Assembly: GCA_025924845.1 (NCBI GenBank)
Contig: JAICHN010000244.1
Span: 1-7,944 of the forward strand
Length of the DNA: 7,944 nucleotides
DNA from: Chloroflexota bacterium
Lineage (GTDB): Bacteria; Chloroflexota; UBA5177; JANWHV01
Direction: 5' to 3'
Below, piece after piece: positions 1-5,476 of the stretch. Position 1 is the first letter of the stretch, and the number at the start of each line of letters is the position of its first letter. The notes under the pieces were generated by a model. That model made no database searches. It was not told the origin of the DNA and saw only the letters and a list, made by a program, of their open reading frames with translations. The translations under genes and the position numbers were made by a program.

Positions 1-1
1 C

Positions 2-235
2 GGCCATGGCGAACTGGCGGTGGTGGGCGTCCTATGTACCCTGGCATCGGTGTACTACTACCTGCGCGTGGTGCTGTATATGTACTTCCGTGCTCCCGGT
101 AAGTTTGCCTTGCCCTTTGATGTGCCTCCCGCACTGTGGACCGCGCTGATCATTTCGGCGACCGGGGTCGTCGTACTGGGCTTTTGGCCGAGCGGCGTGC
201 TTACTTTGGCGCAACATGCATTACTGGTACACTGA
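2..235 (+). CDS. nuoN: NADH-quinone oxidoreductase subunit N, C-terminal end (partial)
   Basis: The 5' end lies outside the window; the open frame runs from base 2 to the TGA at 233-235 and gives 77 residues. NuoN is one of the three antiporter-like proton-pumping membrane subunits of respiratory complex I. The visible part contains a hydrophobic segment ending in VYYYLRVVLYMYFRAPG, which closely resembles the YYYLRV...Y..AP stretch near the end of NuoN proteins. A last transmembrane helix (LWTALIISATGVVVLGFWP) and a short tail follow. This YYYLRV motif before the last helix points to NuoN rather than the related NuoL or NuoM. In most nuo operons nuoN is the last gene, and that fits here because a small ORF and a terminator follow instead of another nuo gene. 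Family assignment is by recall of the conserved C-terminus; the rest of the protein cannot be assessed. Confidence 0.88.
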   Translation, partial: GHGELAVVGVLCTLASVYYYLRVVLYMYFRAPGKFALPFDVPPALWTALIISATGVVVLGFWPSGVLTLAQHALLVH

Positions 236-291
236 GGGCGAGGTTCGTTCGCGTTACCCTCATGAGGCGACATGTCTACCCATTCGGGTGA

Positions 292-319
292 TGGAAGCCT
301 TGCGGTTAACGCTTACAAT
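292..319 (+). promoter_or_regulatory. Candidate sigma-70-type promoter upstream of the 38-residue ORF
   Basis: TACAAT at 314-319 matches the -10 consensus at five of six positions. TGGAAG at 292-297 is a poor -35 (three of six) with 16 bases between them. Transcription would start near 326 and leave a leader of about 40 bases before the start codon at 365. A promoter here would lie downstream of the alternative ATG at 272, which favours the shorter ORF. The -35 is weak and read-through from the nuo operon is an equally good explanation. Confidence 0.28.
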
Positions 320-364
320 GATGGTGACGGCGCGGAACCTCCCGGCCGGTTAGGAGTAGTTACC

Positions 365-481
365 ATGATTCTTCCCACATTGCTTGCCGGGCTGATTGGT
401 GCCATTATCGTGGTTCGATCCAAGCCCAAAGTGTCTCTTGTCCCGGCCAGAGTGCGGCGCGACGATCGGCGCCGTCGATAA
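365..481 (+). CDS. Putative 38-residue single-pass membrane peptide
   Basis: No family is recognised. The ORF starts at an ATG preceded by TAGGAG (351-356), eight bases from the start codon, which is a good ribosome binding site. The product begins with a hydrophobic stretch (MILPTLLAGLIGAIIVVR, residues 1-18) that could span the membrane. A strongly basic tail follows, ending DDRRRR, which by the positive-inside rule would stay in the cytoplasm. The same frame opens at an ATG at 272 and would give 69 residues, but the extra part is hydrophilic and low in conserved character, so I prefer the 365 start. It lies 129 bases after nuoN and directly before the terminator, so it would be the last gene of that transcript. 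It may be a small complex I-associated or unrelated membrane peptide, or not translated at all. Confidence 0.42.
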   Translation: MILPTLLAGLIGAIIVVRSKPKVSLVPARVRRDDRRRR

Positions 482-527
482 TCGGGCCACCACTTCTCGT
501 GGCTCATCATACATTGCTTCGGCCGCA

Positions 528-554
528 AAAGCCCGCCAATAACCGGCGGGCTTT
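528..554 (+). terminator. Intrinsic terminator closing the nuoN transcript
   Basis: AAAGCCCGCC (528-537) pairs perfectly with GGCGGGCTTT (545-554) around a seven-base loop (AATAACC), a 10-base-pair stem with a GC-rich core. The right arm ends in TTT and continues GCTT; the left arm is preceded by an extra A, so the element could also act on the opposite strand. A second, weaker hairpin (484-490 with 499-505, GGGCCAC/GTGGCTC with one G-T pair) sits just after the stop codon of the small ORF. The position between the nuoN-side genes and the next unit supports a transcript boundary. Confidence 0.82.
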
Positions 555-593
555 GCTTATGTGTTTGAGGATTATGGTGTTTTCGCCCAAGAA

Positions 594-602
594 TGGTACG
601 AT
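594..602 (+). promoter_or_regulatory. Candidate extended -10 promoter for the DUF697-like/thiN unit
   Basis: TGGTACGAT combines a TGn extension with TACGAT, which matches the -10 consensus at four of six positions. No convincing -35 is seen at 16-18 bases upstream, as expected for an extended -10 promoter. The site lies 40 bases after the terminator and 54 bases before the start codon at 656. The same TGGTACNAT pattern occurs in the promoter proposed for the - strand operon near 5161, which raises the credibility of both slightly. Confidence 0.32.
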
Positions 603-655
603 CAAGGTAGGCGATCTCAACCAACGCCGCGGTGATGCCGCGAGGAGTCGATTCT

Positions 656-1762
656 ATGAGTACCGCCCCCGGCACGGTGGCAAAGGCGTTTCTGGATGCC
701 TTGCCTAGCCTGGACTATAACAAGCTGATCGGAGAGGCTCGGCGCCAGTTCGGCATCGTGGTGATCGGTGACGGCGAGGCGGCACGTCGCCTTATCGCCT
801 TGCTTCGCGGCTCAGGACCGATTCCCGCCGACGCCAAGCTCGAACTGTGGCACCACCAGCCGGGGAGTCCGCCGCCCATTCCGGTGGGGAAGACCGAGTT
901 GGCGATTATTCTTCCCGTCAATGAGGCGCATCTGGCTCAGGCGAAAGAGACGTTTCCCGCCGTGCAGCCGCTGCCTATAGTGCTGGAGGGCAGCGAAGCG
1001 CCGGGAGGACTGCCGCGGCCGATCACCGTGAAATCTCTTGACGAGGAGATTTTCCGCGCCGTGATCATACCCGAGGTGATCGACCGGCTCTGGGAGCGGC
1101 GCCTGGCCATTGGCCGCGCCATGCCCGCGACACGAGAGCAGATCGCCAGACGGATGATCTTGAAGGCGGCACGCGACATGCGCGTGGTGCTCGGTTCGGT
1201 GGCCGGCGCGGGCAGTGGCCGCACCGGCGTACCCACCGCCGCCACCGCGCAACTACTGCTGCATCAGGCAACGCTGGTAGTGGGCCTGGCTGCCGTATAC
1301 GGCGAAAGTCTCGACGATAAAGCCTACATTTTCCGCCGGGTAGCCCCAAAGCTCGCCCCGACCTTCTTGCTCGATGGGGCGGAAGCGGGTCTCACCCGCC
1401 TGGCCGACGCGGCGGGGAAGGGCAATGACAAGCTCGGTAAGCTCTATGGGCCAATGACGGCGTACGTGGCGCGGCCCACGCTCAGCGCGGGCAGTACCTT
1501 ACTTGCCGGACTGGTAGCCAGAAGGATATTTCGGGGCAGTGCGCTGCCCAGCCCGTTCGGCCGCGTGGTCGCGCGCGCCCGCACCCTGGGAATGCAGGCC
1601 GCCGCCGAAGCCGAGCAGGGCGCGGTGATCGCGGTTGGGGCTATAGCGGGCCGTTTTCGCAGGCCGGAGGGCACCGAACCCGCTACCGATCAAAGCAAGC
1701 CGACGCCGCTCCACCAAGCGGCGGAAGAGGAGTCGCATTCGGGCAGTGCATCGGGGACATGA
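656..1762 (+). CDS. Degenerate GTPase-like domain plus DUF697-like membrane-associated region protein
   Basis: The product has 368 residues and no assigned function. I chose the ATG at 656 because AGGAG (643-647) lies eight bases upstream; starts at 632 and 635 lack such a site. Residues 33-51 (GIVVIGDGEAARRLIALLR) look like the first strand and P-loop of a small GTPase, but the GxxxxGK[ST] lysine and serine are absent. Residues 82-93 (LAIILPVNEAHL), 106-112 (PLPIVLE) and 121-145 (RPITVKS then a helix) resemble the later strands of a G domain without DxxG or NKxD. Residues 146-295 include a Q-rich, hydrophobic helix region with HQATLVVGLAAVYGESLDD (203-221), similar to the Q..MV..IA..YG pattern of DUF697 proteins linked to bacterial GTPases. 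Two or three hydrophobic segments (about 197-215, 275-292, 320-333) could associate with membrane. The last 35 residues are polar and probably disordered. It overlaps thiN by four bases (ATGA), so the two are translationally coupled. The family reading is from recalled patterns and is moderately uncertain. Confidence 0.72.
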   Translation: MSTAPGTVAKAFLDALPSLDYNKLIGEARRQFGIVVIGDGEAARRLIALLRGSGPIPADAKLELWHHQPGSPPPIPVGKTELAIILPVNEAHLAQAKETFPAVQPLPIVLEGSEAPGGLPRPITVKSLDEEIFRAVIIPEVIDRLWERRLAIGRAMPATREQIARRMILKAARDMRVVLGSVAGAGSGRTGVPTAATAQLLLHQATLVVGLAAVYGESLDDKAYIFRRVAPKLAPTFLLDGAEAGLTRLADAAGKGNDKLGKLYGPMTAYVARPTLSAGSTLLAGLVARRIFRGSALPSPFGRVVARARTLGMQAAAEAEQGAVIAVGAIAGRFRRPEGTEPATDQSKPTPLHQAAEEESHSGSASGT

Positions 1763-2418
1763 GCCTTACCGGCCCAGCCCCGCATGTGCTCATCGTGGGC
1801 AGCGCGCCTTCCGATCCTGAGCAGCTGCGCCAATTGCACGAGGAGGCACAGTATTTTATTTGCGCCGATGGTGGGGGTGACGCAGCGCAACGAGCCGGGC
1901 TGACGCCCGACCTATTGCTGGGCGATATGGACTCGATCTCCACGGACAACCTGAGCCGTCTGCGCGCCGACGGCGTCCGTGTGGTTGAACATCGGCCGGA
2001 CAAAGATAAGACCGATATGGAGTTGGCGCTTGACACCGCGTTAGCGCTCGGCGCCACCCGCATCACCATAGCGGGTGCCCTTGGCGGGTCGCGTCTTGAC
2101 CACAGTCTGGGCAACCTCCTTCTCCTTTCCCTGCCTTCACTGCGGGAGATTGATGTGCGCATGGTCTCCGGCGCTACCGAAGCGCTCGCCGTCTGGACCC
2201 AAGGGACGCTCCGCGGTCGAACCGGTGACTATGTCAGTTTGTTTCCCCTCACCGATCAAGTACGGGGCGTCTTTACGGATGGTCTGCGCTATCCTCTGCA
2301 CGGTGATACCCTGTTCCGCGCCTCTACGCGCGGCGTAAGCAACGAACTGGTTCAGGCCACGGCATCGGTAGCGGTGGCCGAAGGCTGCCTACTGGTGGTC
2401 CGCGAGAGCCGGGGCTAG
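1759..2418 (+). CDS. thiN: Thiamine pyrophosphokinase
   Basis: The enzyme transfers pyrophosphate from ATP to thiamine, forming thiamine pyrophosphate (and AMP), the active cofactor of transketolase and pyruvate dehydrogenase; it acts in the cytosol and lets cells use salvaged thiamine. The 219-residue length is typical of the bacterial family. Visible motifs, in order: ICADGGGDAA (34-43), LLGDMDSI (53-60) with the acidic metal-binding residues, PDKDKTDMELAL (80-91), GALGGSRLDHSLGN (106-119), and the C-terminal thiamine-binding domain with TRGVSNEL (190-197). All the expected catalytic acids are present, so it should be active. It starts inside the stop codon of the upstream gene (ATGA) with no spacer, so its expression depends on that gene. 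No TPP riboswitch (THI box) was recognised upstream of the unit. The only oddity is the unusual partner gene. Confidence 0.95.
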   Translation: MSLTGPAPHVLIVGSAPSDPEQLRQLHEEAQYFICADGGGDAAQRAGLTPDLLLGDMDSISTDNLSRLRADGVRVVEHRPDKDKTDMELALDTALALGATRITIAGALGGSRLDHSLGNLLLLSLPSLREIDVRMVSGATEALAVWTQGTLRGRTGDYVSLFPLTDQVRGVFTDGLRYPLHGDTLFRASTRGVSNELVQATASVAVAEGCLLVVRESRG

Positions 2419-2458
2419 GTCAGGGAACGGATCGCCCGCGATCGGACTGCGTCTCGTC

Positions 2459-4834
2459 CTATGCCTGTAACCGTACGAGGGTGCGCGGGGTGATACTACT
2501 GGGCGGCTCGGCCTTGACGCGGTTTGATTCCAGCCAGTTCACGAAGTCGCCGGCTGCCAACGGTCGGCTCACCTGGTAGCCCTGGATAATATCGCAATGC
2601 TGGACGCTGAGGGTCGCCCGTGTCTGGACGTCCTCCACGCCTTCGGCTACGACTCTCAAGCCGAGCGCGTGAGCGAGAGCGATAATCGAGCGCACGATTG
2701 CCGCGTTCTTGGCATCCGCGGCGGTCCCCATGCCAAGGACAAATGATTTGTCGATCTTGACTTCGTCCACCGGCAGTTCTTTCAGATAGCCAAGCGAAGA
2801 ATAGCCGGTACCGAAATCGTCGATGGACAGTCTAACCCCGAGCGCGTGCAACCGAGACAGCACGTCGAGCGCCCGCACCGGATCCGACATCACGCTGCTC
2901 TCGGTGATCTCAAGGGTCAAAAGCTCGGGTGCATGCCCATATTCGTCGAGGAGGCGCGCGATCGCGTCGGGAAATTGCGGGTTCTGCAGGGTGCGAGCCG
3001 AGAGATTGACGGCCACGGCTATGGTGCGGCCCGCCTCCCGCCAGGTCCGGCACTGGCCTAACGCCGTCTTCAACACCCAGGTAGTCAGGGGCTCGATTAG
3101 CCCACTCTGTTCGGCGAGCGGAATAAACTGGTCCGGGGGGATAAATCCCTGGACGGGATGGCGCCACCGTAAGAGAACCTCGGTCCCTTCCAGGCGATCC
3201 GTTAGCGGAGCCACTTTAGGTTGATAGTAGAGCAATAGGAGGTTATCGTCGACAGCTTGGCGCAACTCCTGAGTGAGGGCCAGCCGATGGACGCTGTATT
3301 GATCCTGGATCGGTGCGTACACCACCGTCCTCTGATGCTTCCGCTTGGCTTCATACATCGCCACATCGGCGTGCTGGAGCAACCCTTGGGGGTCCTGACC
3401 GTGCGCGGGGAAGAGGGCGACGCCAATGCTCGCCTCGATCAGGATCGCTTGTTCCGCGATGTGCACGGGCGCCTCAAGGGCCTGCAGCAAGCGATCGGCC
3501 AGGCGTCTGGCCGTAGACTCATTGGCCGCCGGCAGCAGGACGGCGAATTCATCACCGCCCAGCCGTGCCACCACATCATGAGTGCGGACGACGCGCGCTA
3601 GGCGGAGGCCCACCTCGGCCAGGAGCATGTCGCCGGCGGCATGACCAAGCGTATCGTTCACCTCCTTAAAGCGGTCCAGGTCGAGCAAAAGCAGGGCGAT
3701 TGGGGTGCCGCCGGTCGAGACAGCCTCCTTCAAGGCGCGCTCGATGCTTTCCTGCAAGAGAAACCGATTTGGCAGAGTGGTCAGCGCGTCGTGGGTGGCT
3801 TGAAAGGCAAGGGCAGCCTCCGTGTCCTTGCGCGCCGTGATATCGCGGCTCGTGATGATGATTCCCCCGACCAGCGGATCATGGAGTTTATTGACCGCGG
3901 ATATCGCCAGCCAGCGATAGGTGCCATCGGCATGAAGGAACCGTATCTCATGCTCATGGCTGCCCTCCACATCACTGACGCGGCGGGCCAGCGCCTCGGC
4001 CATCAAGCTCTGATCGTCGGGATGAAGAAGCTCAAATCCTTCGCGCCCGACCAGTTCAGTCGGGACGTAGCCCAGTAACCGCTCATGCGACGGACTGGCG
4101 GAGAGGATCGTGCCTCGGGCATCAACAAGCACCACCAGATCGGCGCTTTGCTGAATCAGCGCCTTTCGGCGATGCTCCCGAGCACTGATCCCTACCTGGA
4201 AGCATATCGCGAGGAAGAGGGTGAACACGATCACGCCGGATAAAACAAGAGTCGCGGTGGTCATCGCCGAGACGGCCCCATTCTTGGCCTGCCTGGCTTC
4301 CTCCGTATTGAGCAGTACCAGCCGACCCAGATCTTGCGAGAGTGGCCGCACAATCGCCGCATTGTCGCCCGCGAAGGCCGCTACGATGATAGTGGGCGGG
4401 ATGGCTCCCCCGGACTTGCCGAGGAGTTGCGCCCGGGCGATGACTCCACGCCAACGGGCGAGCAGCCGGCGGACCTCAGCCACTAACGGCGCCTGTGCGG
4501 CGGCCTGTCCCTGGGCAGTCTGGAATTGTTGGAACTCGTCCGACGCCGCCGCGCTCAACGAGCGTAGTGAGGGTAGACCTACCTGGTCTCGGTGGTGCGG
4601 ATTGGGATCGATGACCGCGCCGAGGGCCATGTAATTCGCCAGCGCTATATCGCGCTCGGCATACAGCAAGTGCGCGACGGCGGGTACCTGCCGTGTGGTG
4701 ATTTCCGTGACGGCGTTGCGCGCCGCAAAAAGCCCGGCAAGGCCGGTTCCGCCGATCAGGCCGGCAAGCCCCATCAGCAGGAGCAATTGAGCCACGAGCT
4801 TGGGCGAACGGGCAATGTGGCGCAGATAACGCAC
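2459..4834 (-). CDS. Membrane sensor protein with PAS, GGDEF and EAL domains (c-di-GMP synthesis and breakdown)
   Basis: The 791-residue protein is built from a basic N-terminus, a first membrane helix (about 13-35), a mainly helical extracytoplasmic region of about 155 residues resembling four-helix-bundle sensors, and a second membrane helix (about 192-214). Then come a PAS domain (about 222-338, ending ITSRDITARKDTEAA), a GGDEF diguanylate cyclase domain (about 345-505) and an EAL phosphodiesterase domain (about 515-768). The cyclase motif GGDEF (426-430) is intact, with the product-inhibition RxxD site at 417-420 (RTHD) five residues before it. The EAL motif reads EVL in the ExLxR context (EVLLR, 552-556). 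Other metal and catalytic motifs are present: N610 (NLSA), E642 (EITES), DDFGTGYSSL (672-681), K693 (KID), E731 (EGVED) and QGY (751-753). Both activities are therefore plausible, and which dominates may depend on the sensed signal. The GTG start at 4834 overlaps the stop of the upstream small gene by one base; no strong ribosome binding site of its own is seen, so coupling is likely. Confidence 0.93.
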   Translation of the reverse strand: MRYLRHIARSPKLVAQLLLLMGLAGLIGGTGLAGLFAARNAVTEITTRQVPAVAHLLYAERDIALANYMALGAVIDPNPHHRDQVGLPSLRSLSAAASDEFQQFQTAQGQAAAQAPLVAEVRRLLARWRGVIARAQLLGKSGGAIPPTIIVAAFAGDNAAIVRPLSQDLGRLVLLNTEEARQAKNGAVSAMTTATLVLSGVIVFTLFLAICFQVGISAREHRRKALIQQSADLVVLVDARGTILSASPSHERLLGYVPTELVGREGFELLHPDDQSLMAEALARRVSDVEGSHEHEIRFLHADGTYRWLAISAVNKLHDPLVGGIIITSRDITARKDTEAALAFQATHDALTTLPNRFLLQESIERALKEAVSTGGTPIALLLLDLDRFKEVNDTLGHAAGDMLLAEVGLRLARVVRTHDVVARLGGDEFAVLLPAANESTARRLADRLLQALEAPVHIAEQAILIEASIGVALFPAHGQDPQGLLQHADVAMYEAKRKHQRTVVYAPIQDQYSVHRLALTQELRQAVDDNLLLLYYQPKVAPLTDRLEGTEVLLRWRHPVQGFIPPDQFIPLAEQSGLIEPLTTWVLKTALGQCRTWREAGRTIAVAVNLSARTLQNPQFPDAIARLLDEYGHAPELLTLEITESSVMSDPVRALDVLSRLHALGVRLSIDDFGTGYSSLGYLKELPVDEVKIDKSFVLGMGTAADAKNAAIVRSIIALAHALGLRVVAEGVEDVQTRATLSVQHCDIIQGYQVSRPLAAGDFVNWLESNRVKAEPPSSITPRTLVRLQA

Positions 4835-5124
4835 TACGCCTGCCGATCGTAGAGTCGTGACTCGCCTTGCAGGGCGAAGTATGAGGTTTCCAGGACGGCA
4901 TGCGTCCGTATGAGGCCCGCTTCGCTGTGTTGGGATGCTTGCCGAATGCTGAACGCATCGGCGAGACGTGCCGTGGGCGACAGCGACAGCCGTGTCGCCG
5001 TACCGGAGGCGCTGTTCCCGATCGTCACCGACACCGCGGGCCCCACGCCGCGATCGGCCGGAACGTTTGCGACCCGATCTCCAGGGGAGATGTTGTTGGG
5101 CCGTCGAGGAATCTGAACCGACAT
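4834..5124 (-). CDS. Hypothetical 96-residue protein coupled to the c-di-GMP enzyme
   Basis: I do not recognise this family. The ATG at 5124 is preceded on the - strand by GGAGG (5138-5134), nine bases away, a near-perfect ribosome binding site, so I take this as the start even though the same frame stays open to 5511. The upstream part of that frame runs through a palindromic repeat and should not be translated. The product is soluble-looking, with a proline- and glycine-containing N-terminal half, a TATRLSLSPTARLADAF segment (42-58) and a basic C-terminus ending RLYDRQA; no signal peptide, cysteine pair or membrane helix is visible. Its TAG stop shares one base with the GTG of the GGDEF-EAL gene, so the two are co-translated and may work together. 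The LSxxA-like stretch recalls FlgM-type anti-sigma factors, but the rest of that family is missing, so I do not assign it. Confidence 0.68.
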   Translation of the reverse strand: MSVQIPRRPNNISPGDRVANVPADRGVGPAVSVTIGNSASGTATRLSLSPTARLADAFSIRQASQHSEAGLIRTHAVLETSYFALQGESRLYDRQA

Positions 5125-5133
5125 GAGCCTACA

Positions 5134-5138
5134 CCTCC
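5134..5138 (-). promoter_or_regulatory. Ribosome binding site deciding the start of the 96-residue gene
   Basis: On the - strand the sequence reads GGAGG with nine bases before the ATG at 5124. It is the best Shine-Dalgarno match in the divergent region on this strand and fixes the start well inside the longer open frame. Confidence 0.75.
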
Positions 5139-5160
5139 ACTTACGGCGAACCGCAGGAGC

Positions 5161-5189
5161 ATAGTACCAAGGAGTCCACCGCCTTTCCA
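5161..5189 (-). promoter_or_regulatory. Candidate extended -10 promoter for the 96-residue gene and GGDEF-EAL operon
   Basis: Read on the - strand, TACTAT (5166-5161) follows TGG, giving a TGn extended -10. TGGAAA (5189-5184) lies exactly 17 bases upstream and matches the -35 consensus at four of six positions. Transcription would begin near 5154 with a leader of about 30 bases that includes the ribosome binding site at 5138-5134. The placement just upstream of the chosen start is what an operon promoter should show. It lies between the gene and the palindromic repeat. Confidence 0.45.
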
Positions 5190-5243
5190 TGGCATATTTG
5201 GCTAAGGCAGCGGAATTGGCATTTTTGGCGCGCGGCCGGCGGG

Positions 5244-5276
5244 CCATGCCCCACGTCTGTGGTCGAGACCGCATGG
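5244..5276. repeat. Imperfect palindrome abutting the composite repeat
   Basis: CCATGC (5244-5249) pairs with GCATGG (5271-5276). Inside, CCAC (5251-5254) can pair with GTGG (5259-5262), or GGTC (5261-5264) with GACC (5267-5270) around GA. It ends exactly where the left arm of the 26-base inverted repeat begins, so it may be part of the same element or the edge of an older one. Confidence 0.45.
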
Positions 5277-5387
5277 TAGGAGCGCGAGTCTCCAGGCCCG
5301 CCGGGTTCGGCGGCGGGCTGTTCTCCGGGGACGAGCGAGACGCTCGCGCTCCCACTGCACAGGCGGGCCTGGAGACCCGCGCTCCTA
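5277..5387. repeat. Composite palindromic intergenic repeat with 26-base inverted arms
   Basis: The left arm (5277-5302) begins TAGGAGCGCGAG. It is the reverse complement of the right arm (5362-5387) at 25 of 26 positions; the one difference is A5287, where the other arm implies G. The 59-base centre holds a third related unit: CTCGCGCTCC at 5343-5352 is the reverse complement of the GGAGCGCGAG in the left arm. It also has its own hairpin (CGAGCG 5332-5337 with CGCTCG 5341-5346). In addition GCCCGCC (5296-5302) can pair either with GGCGGGC at 5312-5318 or with the right arm, so two folds compete. There is no coding capacity for a transposase. The structure is typical of dispersed REP/BIME- or MITE-like intergenic palindromes; copy number elsewhere cannot be seen from one window. 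It may also act as a transcription or supercoiling boundary between divergent genes. Confidence 0.85.
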
Positions 5388-5466
5388 GATCATGACCGTG
5401 ACGCCGGCCGAGGAGCACGGGATCGCCGGCGGATCTGTTACCCTCCCAGATAAGTTCACGGCTAGT

Positions 5467-5471
5467 GGAGG
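5467..5471 (+). promoter_or_regulatory. Ribosome binding site deciding the pepA start
   Basis: GGAGG lies five bases before the ATG at 5477. A GTG at 5465 in the same frame would place the start codon against this site, so the ATG is the better start. Confidence 0.7.
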
Positions 5472-5476
5472 TTGCG

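Larger units (their letters stand above)
5125..5476. other. Divergent intergenic region between the c-di-GMP operon and pepA
   Basis: This 352-base stretch separates genes read in opposite directions. It holds, from left to right, the leader and promoter of the - strand operon (to about 5190), an AT-richer patch (about 5191-5226), a hairpin-forming segment (5244-5276), the composite repeat (5277-5387), and about 90 bases before pepA. In the last part I saw no convincing -10/-35 pair for pepA. Frames that stay open across this region encode repeat-derived peptides and are not genes. Confidence 0.7.

Noticed and set aside
272..364. Longer start (ATG at 272) for the small ORF after nuoN
   Set aside because: The added residues are hydrophilic without conserved character, the spacing to the AGG-like site upstream is short, and the 365 start has a better ribosome binding site directly before a membrane segment.
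483..655. TPP riboswitch upstream of the DUF697-like/thiN unit
   Set aside because: I found no THI-box-like CTGAGA core or matching stems in the leader; the only structure is the terminator of the preceding transcript.
2430..2443. Hairpin GATCG/CGATC in the convergent gap between thiN and the GGDEF-EAL gene, as a shared terminator
   Set aside because: The stem is only five base pairs, the flanks mismatch and there is no T-run on either side, so a terminator cannot be supported.
3641..4078. 145-residue + strand open frame inside the GGDEF-EAL gene
   Set aside because: It is the complement of the PAS/GGDEF coding sequence; the conserved motifs are on the other strand.
5388..5464. pepA promoter in the last bases before the gene
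   Set aside because: GATAAG at 5449-5454 is a partial -10 but no -35 stands at 16-18 bases, so I could not support a specific site.
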